5,672 bases of DNA from Rubrivivax sp. (lineage in GTDB: Bacteria > Pseudomonadota > Gammaproteobacteria > Burkholderiales > Burkholderiaceae_C), in NCBI GenBank assembly GCA_027484885.1, contig JAIXSD010000257.1, forward strand, positions 1 through 5,672, in the 5' to 3' direction. The notes beneath the pieces were generated by a model. That model did no database searches, was not told the origin of the DNA, and was given only the letters and a program-made list of their open reading frames with translations. How positions within the stretch are numbered: the first letter of the stretch is position 1; each line of letters begins with the position of its first letter. Positions 1 to 5,257 of this stretch are shown here, one piece after another. The translations under genes and the position numbers were made by a program.

Positions 1-50
1 CGGCTCGGTGTCCAAGCCTTGCGCCGCGTCTCGCAAATGTTGGTGTGGGG

Positions 51-67
51 CGCTGCGGTCCGCAGCG
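51..67. repeat. perfect 7-bp inverted repeat (hairpin) far upstream of the TatT gene
   Basis: The arms CGCTGCG (51-57) and CGCAGCG (61-67) are exact reverse complements around the 3-base loop GTC. No run of T follows on either strand, so this is not a standard intrinsic terminator. It could be the RNA-level end of a gene lying to the left of the window, or chance in GC-rich DNA. Nothing else in bases 1-246 can be supported: the reading frame of the downstream lipoprotein gene is open from base 1, but its translation before 247 looks like noncoding sequence (rich in Arg and Cys, no signal peptide), and I find no convincing promoter. Confidence 0.4.
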
Positions 68-205
68 TGTGGCGCAGGCAGTTTGAGGCGGGAGTCATCG
101 ATCGGCATGGCCGCCGCAGTATCGGCAAGCTGTGTGACAGGTCGATGCGTGCAGCGTCACGCCTTGTTCATCAAGCCTGTCTAGACTCGCCCGCCATGGC
201 TGCTT

Positions 206-225
206 GCGACCGCCGCTGCGGTCGC
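206..225. repeat. perfect 8-bp inverted repeat just upstream of the TatT start
   Basis: The arms GCGACCGC (206-213) and GCGGTCGC (218-225) are exact reverse complements around the 4-base loop CGCT. The hairpin ends 21 bases before the proposed start codon at 247, so in an mRNA beginning upstream it would sit in the 5' leader, just before the ribosome-binding region. Its right half contains the 10-mer CGCTGCGGTC (214-223), which also occurs at 51-60 in the other upstream hairpin. It could be a leader structure or a protein-binding site, or it may have no function. Confidence 0.4.
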
Positions 226-246
226 CCCTCTCACGCCCTGGATTCC

Positions 247-1113
247 ATGATGGCCCGACTTTTCGGCTTGCTGCTGCTGGCAAGCCTGCTCAGTGCTTGT
301 TCGCCTCGGCTGATGTTGGTTCGCAGCGTCGCCGACGAGCTGGCCGGCCAGGGTCAGGTGGAAGAGGAAGACCTGGGGCTGGCGCGCGAATCCGCCGCCT
401 TCTACTTGAAGCTGTCCGAATCTCTGTTGCGCCAGACGCCGGACCATCTGGCCCTGGCCGAATCGGTGGCCGGCGGTTTCACGCAGTACGCCTATGCCTT
501 CGTGGCTTTCGAGGCCGAGCGCCTGGAAAGCCGCGACGCTCGCGCCGCGCTGCTCCTGCGCCAGCGCGCGGCAGGTCTGTATCTGCGCGCCCATCGCCAT
601 GCCATGGCGGCCTTGGAAGCCCGGCATGGCGGTGGATTGCGCCAAGCCTTGCAGACGGCGCAGCCGCTGCCGCCGCTGCCGAGCGAGCAGGTGGGCCTGG
701 CCTACTGGGCCGCCGCTTCCTGGGCGGCCTACATCTCCTTGTCCAAGCACAGCCCGGATATCGTGGCCGATCTGCCGCAGGCCCAGCGCCTGGCCGAGCT
801 GGCTTTTGCCACCCAGCCCCTGCATGGCGAGGGCGCACTGGCCGCTCTGCTGGGCACGCTGGAAGCCGCGCGCCCCGGCGGCAGCAGCCGTCGTGCCGAG
901 GCCTTGTTCGCGCAAGCGCTCACGGCCGCGGCCGGCCGCAACGCCGGCGTGTATGTCGGCCAGGCCGAGTCGCTGGCCCAGCCCGCAGGCGACCGTGCGG
1001 CCTTCGAGGCCTTGTTGCGCCAGGCCCTGGCCGTTCCCGGCAACAGCCTGGGCAACCAGCTGATGCGACACCGCGCGCAGTGGCTGCTCGACAGTGCTGA
1101 CGATTTGTTCTGA
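247..1113 (+). CDS. TRAP transporter TatT component family lipoprotein
   Basis: This is a predicted periplasm-facing lipoprotein of 288 aa, the accessory (T) component of a TPR-associated TRAP transporter. In the Treponema pallidum prototype (Tp0956), the protein is a trimer of TPR-like helices that binds the solute-binding protein. Residues 1-17 form a lipoprotein signal peptide (Arg4, a leucine-rich core, then a lipobox LSAC with the modified Cys18). Ser at +2 suggests outer-membrane sorting. The mature part is almost all helical and carries family-like stretches: YLKLSESLLRQTPDHLALAE (53-72), GGFTQYAYAFV (76-86), GLAYWAAASWAAYISLSK (150-167) and the C-terminal RAQWLLDSADDLF (276-288). The frame is open much further upstream, but only a start at 247, or the adjacent ATG at 250, places the signal peptide at the N-terminus. 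The Shine-Dalgarno is weak (GGA at 240-242). The solute-binding gene follows 56 bp later, which supports a shared operon. The family assignment is confident; the ligand is unknown. Confidence 0.88.
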   Translation: MMARLFGLLLLASLLSACSPRLMLVRSVADELAGQGQVEEEDLGLARESAAFYLKLSESLLRQTPDHLALAESVAGGFTQYAYAFVAFEAERLESRDARAALLLRQRAAGLYLRAHRHAMAALEARHGGGLRQALQTAQPLPPLPSEQVGLAYWAAASWAAYISLSKHSPDIVADLPQAQRLAELAFATQPLHGEGALAALLGTLEAARPGGSSRRAEALFAQALTAAAGRNAGVYVGQAESLAQPAGDRAAFEALLRQALAVPGNSLGNQLMRHRAQWLLDSADDLF

Positions 1114-1137
1114 GGCTGCAGCGGCCCGCCGCCTCAG
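1110..1137. repeat. inverted repeat overlapping the TatT stop codon
   Basis: The arms CTGAGGC (1110-1116) and GCCTCAG (1131-1137) are perfect 7-bp complements with a 14-base GC-rich loop, and the left arm includes the stop codon. No T-tract follows directly; the nearest is CTTTT about 20 bases on. Because the next gene looks like part of the same operon, a partial terminator or mRNA-stabilising hairpin that adjusts the lipoprotein to binding-protein ratio is possible. That role is inference. Confidence 0.3.
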
Positions 1138-1169
1138 CCTGCGCTGATCAACCTAACTTTTAAATCAAC

Positions 1170-2189
1170 ATGACCCGACTCCACCGCCGCCATGCCGCCG
1201 CCTGCATTCTGGCCCTGTGCACCGCCAGCGCGAGCTGGGCGCAAGCACCGGTGCAGCTGCGCATTGGCAGCCTGGTGCCCAAGAACTCGCAGTACCACCA
1301 GCAGCTGATGGAGATGGGCGAGGGCTGGCGCGCCGCGCAGGGCAGCCAAGCCCGGTTCACGGTTTTCACCGATGGCAGCCAGGGCGGCGAGGCCGAGCTG
1401 GCGCGTCGCATGCGCATCGGCCAGTTGCAAGGCGCGCTGATGTCGGTGGTGGGCTTGCGCGAGATCGAGCCCACCGTGGCCGCCCTGCAGAACCTGCCTT
1501 TGCTGTTTCGTGGCTGGGAGGAGGTTGACCATGTGCGCGAGAAGATGCGCCCGGCCATGGAGCAGCGTTTTCTGGAGCGAGGCTTTGTGGTGGTGGCCTG
1601 GGGCGATGCAGGCTGGGTGCGATTCTTCTCCAAGGAGCCGGCCCAGCGGCCCGAAGACTTCAAACGCATGAAGTTCTTTGCCTGGGGTTCGGAGCCCGAG
1701 CAGCAGGCCATCATGAAGAACCTGGGCTACACACCGGTGCCGCTGGAAACTGCCGATATCCTGCCGGCCATGCAGACCGGCATGATCAATGTGGTGCCCG
1801 CCACACCGTATTTCGCGCTGGCCAGCCAGATCTACAACACGGCGTCGAACATGCTGGACATCAATTGGGCGCCCATCGTGGGCGCCTTGGTGGTCACCAA
1901 GAAAGCCTGGGACGCCATGAGCCCGGCGGCCCAGCAGGCGCTCAAGGTCGGCGGTGAAAAGGCCGGTCTGGCCATGCGCCAGCAAGCGCGCCGCGAGGTG
2001 GACGAAGCGGTCGAGGCCATGAAGAAGCGCGGCCTCAAAGTCAACAAGCCCACGCCCGAGCAGATGCGCGAGTGGAGCGAGCTGGCTGAGCGCCTCTACC
2101 CACGCATTCGCGGCAGCATGGTGCCCGCCGAGACCTTTGATGAGGTCTTTCAGCACCTCAAGGCCTACCGCGCCGGCAAGGGGCAGTGA
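1170..2189 (+). CDS. dctP: TRAP transporter substrate-binding protein DctP
   Basis: This is the periplasmic solute receptor of a TRAP transporter (339 aa, a normal length), which hands its ligand to the DctQM permease encoded next. Residues 1-24 are a Sec signal peptide (RLHRRH, a hydrophobic core, then ASWA before QAP), and there is no lipobox. The mature protein begins with the typical first strand VQLRIGSLVPKNSQYHQ (28-44). The central DctP signature is present: RPEDFKRMKFF (160-170), LGYTPVPLETADILPAMQTG (185-204) and the following INVVPATPYFAL. In classical members the segment D-L-K-G-x-K-[IL]-R provides an arginine that binds the ligand carboxylate; here the matching position is Phe170, as expected for the TatP-like branch whose prototype Tp0957 has a hydrophobic cleft. 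No clear Shine-Dalgarno precedes the ATG; the leader 1149-1169 is unusually AT-rich. The permease start lies 2 bp after the stop. The substrate cannot be read from the sequence. Confidence 0.93.
   Translation: MTRLHRRHAAACILALCTASASWAQAPVQLRIGSLVPKNSQYHQQLMEMGEGWRAAQGSQARFTVFTDGSQGGEAELARRMRIGQLQGALMSVVGLREIEPTVAALQNLPLLFRGWEEVDHVREKMRPAMEQRFLERGFVVVAWGDAGWVRFFSKEPAQRPEDFKRMKFFAWGSEPEQQAIMKNLGYTPVPLETADILPAMQTGMINVVPATPYFALASQIYNTASNMLDINWAPIVGALVVTKKAWDAMSPAAQQALKVGGEKAGLAMRQQARREVDEAVEAMKKRGLKVNKPTPEQMREWSELAERLYPRIRGSMVPAETFDEVFQHLKAYRAGKGQ
2178..2183 (+). promoter_or_regulatory. ribosome binding site deciding the permease start
   Basis: AAGGGG lies inside the last codons of dctP, with 8 bases between it and the ATG at 2192. 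A GTG at 2186, overlapping the dctP stop as GTGA, is also in frame but is only 2 bases from this site. The ATG is therefore the better start, and the permease is probably translated in coupling with dctP. Confidence 0.6.
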
Positions 2190-2191
2190 GC

Positions 2192-4066
2192 ATGCGTTTG
2201 GAAGGGGCGCCGGACCCGTCCCGCACGCCGCCGAGCGTCAGCCCCTTCGCGCCAGGCCTGGTCCGGGTTGACGAAGGCCTGGCTTCTCTGGCTCTCGCGC
2301 TGATGGTGTTGCTGCCGCTGGCCGAGCTGGCGCTGCGCCCCGTGATGGGCAGGGGCATCGAGAACGCACCCGTGCTGGTGCAGCACCTGGGTCTGCTTCT
2401 GGCCATGTTCGGTGCGATCGCGGCCGAGCGCCACGGCCATCTGAGCACGCTGGGCAGCAGCCTGGCCCAGCGGGGCAGCGAGCGCCAACAGCGGTGGGTG
2501 CAGGCCTTCGCCAAAGGCGGCTCGGCCCTGTTGTGCGGCATGTTGACTTGGGCCAGCTGGCGCTTTGTGGCCAGCGAGATCGAAACCGCGCATCCGCTGG
2601 CCTACGGGCTGCCGGTCTGGTGGGTGCAGGCCTGCATGCCTCTGGGTTTCGCCTGGCTGGGCTTGAAGCTGGGCATGCGCTGCGCAACCCGTCCTTTGCC
2701 TCAGATTGCCTGCGGCTTGTTGCTGGCGCTGGGCGGCTGCTTGCTGGCCGCTCTGGTTGATGGTCAGGGCGGCCGGCTGTGGCTGGCCTTGGCGCTGCTC
2801 CTGCTTGCGCTCGTGGCCGGTGCGCCGGTGTTCGCGGTGCTGGGCGGCCTGGCGCTGGCCTTGTTCTGGAGTGATGGCCTGCCGTTGGCGTCCATCGCTT
2901 TGTCGCACTACCAGATCACGGTCAACCCCTCGCTGCCGGCGCTGCCCTTGTTCACCCTGGCCGGCCTGGTGATGGCGCGCACCGGGGCGGCGCAGCGCTT
3001 GGGTGCGCTCTTCGTGGCCGTGTTCGGTGGTGGCGCGCGCGGCACGGTGCTGGCAGCCGCGGTGCTGTGCTCGGCGTTCACGGCCTTCACGGGGGGCAGC
3101 GGCGTCACCATTTTGGCGCTGGGCGGCTTGCTGCTACCCTTGTTGCGCAATGCCGGCTACCCGGAGGAGCGCGGCATCGGCCTGGTCACCAGTGCCAGCG
3201 CCCTGGGTGTGCTCCTGGCCCCCTCGGTGCCCTTGATCATGTATGCGGTGATCGCCCGGGTGCCCATCATGGACATGTTCCTGGCCGGCTTGCTGCCGGC
3301 GCTGGTGATGGTGGCGTGCCTGCTGCTGTTCGGCGGCTTTCTGCGGGGCAGTGCGAGTGCGGCCTCGGTGACCGGTGCGCGCCCGAATGCTCGCCAGGCG
3401 CTGGCGGCGGCCTGGGCTGCCAAATGGGAGCTGCTGGCGCCGGTGGTGGCCATCGGCTCGCTGGCCGGCGGCTTGGCCACGCCCACCGAAAGTGCCGCAC
3501 TGACGGCAGCCTATGCGCTGCTGACCCAGGCTGTGGCACACCGTGAGCTCAGCGCGCGCCTGCTCGGGCGCTGCCTTTCGGAATGCGCGCAGCTGATCGG
3601 CGGCGTGATGCTGATTCTGGGCATGGCCCTGGCGCTGACCAATTTCCTGGTCGATGCCGGCATCCCCGATCTGGCCGTGGAGTGGGTGCAGTGGGCGATT
3701 CCCAACAAGTACCTGTTCCTGCTGGCCCTGTGCGCCTTCCTGTTCGTGGCCGCCGCTTTGATGGAGATCTTCGCCGCCATCGCGGTGTTGGTGCCTCTGC
3801 TGCTCCCGCTGGCCCAGAGCTATGGCATCGACCCGGTCCACTTCGGCATCATCTTCCTGGCGGCGATGGAGGTCGGCTTCCTCTGCCCGCCGGCGGGCAT
3901 GAACATCTATTTCGCTGCCGCCATGTTCGGCAAGTCCATCCGCTACGTGGGCCGGGCGGTCTTGCCGGCCATGCTGGCCATCTTTGTGGGCACACTGCTG
4001 ATCGCGTTGTTGCCAGCGCTGAGTACCGGGCTTGCTGCGCTCATGGCCCGAGCCCCTGCCGCCTGA
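2192..4066 (+). CDS. fused TRAP transporter permease, small and large subunits (DctQ-DctM)
   Basis: This inner-membrane permease of 624 aa imports the solute delivered by the DctP protein, by family precedent using a sodium gradient. It joins both TRAP membrane subunits in one chain. Residues about 25-165 are the DctQ part, with four hydrophobic helices (about 29-50, 62-78, 111-130, 140-160), the ERHGHLSTLGSSL segment (79-91) after helix 2, and WWVQACMPLGF (143-153) in helix 4. A linker helix follows (about 170-188). Residues about 195-615 are the DctM part (PF06808-like), with LPLFTLAGLVMARTG (251-265), the first re-entrant ion-site segment TAFTGGSGVTILALGGLLLP (297-316), GGLATPTESAALTAAYAL (426-443) and the second half's GFLCPPAGMNIYFAAAMFG (562-580). 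Residue 565 is Cys where many DctM proteins have Thr before the Pro-Pro pair. The length is as expected for a fusion and there is no frameshift. It is last in the operon and faces rarD. Confidence 0.93.
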   Translation: MRLEGAPDPSRTPPSVSPFAPGLVRVDEGLASLALALMVLLPLAELALRPVMGRGIENAPVLVQHLGLLLAMFGAIAAERHGHLSTLGSSLAQRGSERQQRWVQAFAKGGSALLCGMLTWASWRFVASEIETAHPLAYGLPVWWVQACMPLGFAWLGLKLGMRCATRPLPQIACGLLLALGGCLLAALVDGQGGRLWLALALLLLALVAGAPVFAVLGGLALALFWSDGLPLASIALSHYQITVNPSLPALPLFTLAGLVMARTGAAQRLGALFVAVFGGGARGTVLAAAVLCSAFTAFTGGSGVTILALGGLLLPLLRNAGYPEERGIGLVTSASALGVLLAPSVPLIMYAVIARVPIMDMFLAGLLPALVMVACLLLFGGFLRGSASAASVTGARPNARQALAAAWAAKWELLAPVVAIGSLAGGLATPTESAALTAAYALLTQAVAHRELSARLLGRCLSECAQLIGGVMLILGMALALTNFLVDAGIPDLAVEWVQWAIPNKYLFLLALCAFLFVAAALMEIFAAIAVLVPLLLPLAQSYGIDPVHFGIIFLAAMEVGFLCPPAGMNIYFAAAMFGKSIRYVGRAVLPAMLAIFVGTLLIALLPALSTGLAALMARAPAA

Positions 4067-4100
4067 ATCACACGCCCGAGGGCCGCACGGCCATGATTCA
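4064..4100. terminator. candidate bidirectional terminator between the permease and rarD
   Basis: TGAATCA (4064-4070) and TGATTCA (4094-4100) are perfect 7-bp inverted arms, and they begin exactly with the stop codons of the two convergent genes. Inside lies a second short stem, GGCCG (4081-4085) with CGGCC (4088-4092). The gene tails leave only 31 bp between the stops, so any terminator must sit here. There is no T-tract on either strand, so a classical Rho-independent mechanism is not shown. Three of the seven outer pairs are guaranteed by the two TGA stops. Confidence 0.35.
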
Positions 4101-5030
4101 AGCCGCTGCGGACGCAGCCTGCCTGCTGCGGAACAGGCCTTCGACGCTGTAGATCGCCAGTGCCGCCCAGATCAGGCCAAAGCCCACCAGGCGCGTTGCT
4201 GCAAATGGCTCGTGGTACAGCCACACGCCCAGCATGAACTGGATGCTGGGCGAGATGTACTGCAGCAGGCCCAGCGTGGCCATGGGAATGCGCCGCGCAC
4301 CAGCGGCGAAGAGCAGCAGGGGCGCGGCCGTCAGCGGGCCGGCGAACAAGAGCCACAGCAGGGTGGAGGGCGCCTCCGCGCCATGCGACAAAGCGCTCTG
4401 GCCTTGCCAGGTCCACCAGGCCATGGCGGCGGCTGCCAGGGGCGCCAGCAGCAAGGTCTCCAGGGTCAGGCCTTCCAGCGCGCCCAGGCTGGCGATCTTG
4501 CGCAGCAGGCCGTAGACCCCAAAGCTCGCCGCCAGTACCAGGGCCACCCAGGGCGGGCGGCCAGTCTGCAGCGTCAACCACAGCACGCCCGCCGCCGCCA
4601 GGGCCACGGCCAGCCACTGCAGCGGCCGCGGCCGTTCATGCAGCACCGCAAAGCCCAGGGCCACATTGACCAGGGGGTTGATGAAATAGCCCAGGCTGGC
4701 GTCCAGCACATGGTCGTTCTGCACCGCCCAGACGTAGGTCAGCCAGTTGACCGACAGCAGCAGGGCCGAGAGCAAAAAAGCCGCCAGCACCTTGGGCTGG
4801 CGCAGCACCTGGCCCAGCCAGGCCCAGCGCTTGAGCACCGTCAGCACCCCCAGCAGAAAGATCAGGCACCAGAGCGTGCGGTGGGCCACCACCTCCAGCG
4901 AGGGTACCTGGGCGATCTGCTTGAAGTAGAGCGGGAACAGGCCCCAGAGGGTGTAGGACAGGGCGGCGAAAAGAACCCCGCGGCTGGCCGAGGCGGCGGC
5001 TGAGGACGTGGAGACAGGGCTGCTGTTCAT
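4098..5030 (-). CDS. rarD: EamA family transporter RarD
   Basis: This is an inner-membrane transporter of the drug/metabolite superfamily (310 aa; RarD proteins are usually about 300 aa). Its natural substrate is not known for the family. About ten hydrophobic helices can be seen. Family-specific stretches match what I recall of E. coli RarD: GVLFAALSYTLWGLFPLYFK (18-37), HRTLW (50-54), NWLTYVWAVQNDHVLDASLG (95-114) followed by YFINPLVNV (115-123), SFGVYGLLRK (169-178) and LLQYISPSIQFMLGVWLYHE (255-274). The ATG at 5030 gives a short N-terminal tail before helix 1, as in other members. A longer form from a TTG at 5090 would add 20 low-complexity residues and is less likely. No strong Shine-Dalgarno is visible before 5030. 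Two tiny upstream reading frames precede it, at 5097-5041 and at 5038-5027; the second overlaps the start codon. It converges on the TRAP operon and diverges from the hydrolase gene, so it is probably its own transcription unit. Confidence 0.92.
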   Translation of the reverse strand: MNSSPVSTSSAAASASRGVLFAALSYTLWGLFPLYFKQIAQVPSLEVVAHRTLWCLIFLLGVLTVLKRWAWLGQVLRQPKVLAAFLLSALLLSVNWLTYVWAVQNDHVLDASLGYFINPLVNVALGFAVLHERPRPLQWLAVALAAAGVLWLTLQTGRPPWVALVLAASFGVYGLLRKIASLGALEGLTLETLLLAPLAAAAMAWWTWQGQSALSHGAEAPSTLLWLLFAGPLTAAPLLLFAAGARRIPMATLGLLQYISPSIQFMLGVWLYHEPFAATRLVGFGLIWAALAIYSVEGLFRSRQAASAAA

Positions 5031-5059
5031 CGCTGCATTGTCAGCCCAGCCGGGCAGGC

Positions 5060-5080
5060 CGGCAGCGGGTCGCGCTGCCG
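5060..5080. repeat. perfect 8-bp inverted repeat in the rarD upstream region
   Basis: The arms CGGCAGCG (5060-5067) and CGCTGCCG (5073-5080) are exact complements around a 5-base loop GGTCG. The hairpin lies 30-50 bases upstream of the rarD ATG, so it would form in the 5' leader of its mRNA, or serve as an operator near its promoter. No T-tract follows on either strand. Function is unknown. Confidence 0.4.
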
Positions 5081-5246
5081 TGGATGTCAAAAGTCATGTC
5101 GGGCAAATACGTGCTTCGCAAGGGGCTGCGCGCGTGGCCCAATCGCCAAGCATCTGGTGGCGCGCGAGGGCAGGGGGTCAGGTCTTGCGAGAGGCCGCCG
5201 ACGCCGGCTCTGCGCCTGGCGCCGACTTCGTGACTCTGCACACCTC

Positions 5247-5250
5247 AAGG
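5247..5250 (+). promoter_or_regulatory. ribosome binding site of the hydrolase gene
   Basis: AAGG is separated by 7 bases from the ATG at 5258, good spacing for initiation. A second in-frame ATG at 5264 would be 13 bases away, so 5258 is preferred. Confidence 0.5.
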
Positions 5251-5257
5251 TCTTTTC

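Larger units (their letters stand above)
5031..5257. other. divergent intergenic region between rarD and the hydrolase gene
   Basis: This 227-bp spacer must hold the start signals for both rarD (leftward) and the secreted hydrolase (rightward). I looked for -35/-10 pairs on both strands. The TTGCGA-like hexamers (5185-5190 on +, and on - around 5116-5121) lack a -10 box at acceptable spacing, so no promoter is called. The distinct structures are the hairpin at 5060-5080 and short reading frames on the rarD side. Confidence 0.6.

Noticed and set aside
164..187. TTGTTC with a TAGACT-like box as a promoter for the TatT gene
   Set aside because: The two boxes are only 12 bases apart, too close for a sigma-70 promoter, and the -10 match is poor.
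19..246. N-terminal extension of the TatT frame starting at 19
   Set aside because: The extra 76 residues have no domain character and would bury the lipoprotein signal peptide and lipobox inside the protein; the start at 247 restores a normal lipoprotein.
181..1071. 296-codon open frame on the - strand opposite the TatT gene
   Set aside because: It has a Gln/Gly/Ala-rich low-complexity translation with no motif, and it overlaps a gene with strong family features.
1134..2156. 340-codon open frame on the - strand opposite dctP
   Set aside because: It is an antisense shadow of a GC-rich gene: a His/Gly/Leu-rich translation with no recognisable domain, lying entirely across a clear DctP gene.
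4032..5003. 323-codon open frame on the + strand opposite rarD
   Set aside because: Its translation is a Gln/Arg/His-rich repeat-like sequence typical of antisense to a leucine- and alanine-rich membrane protein; rarD is clearly the real gene.
5031..5090. Longer RarD form from a TTG at 5090
   Set aside because: It would add 20 unconserved residues before a normal-length RarD; the ATG at 5030 matches the family's usual N-terminus.
5101..5190. TTGCGA-like -35 boxes in the divergent spacer
   Set aside because: No acceptable -10 box occurs at 16-18 bases from either copy; the inverted TCGCAA/TTGCGA pair is only 6 bp, 63 bases apart, and easily due to chance.
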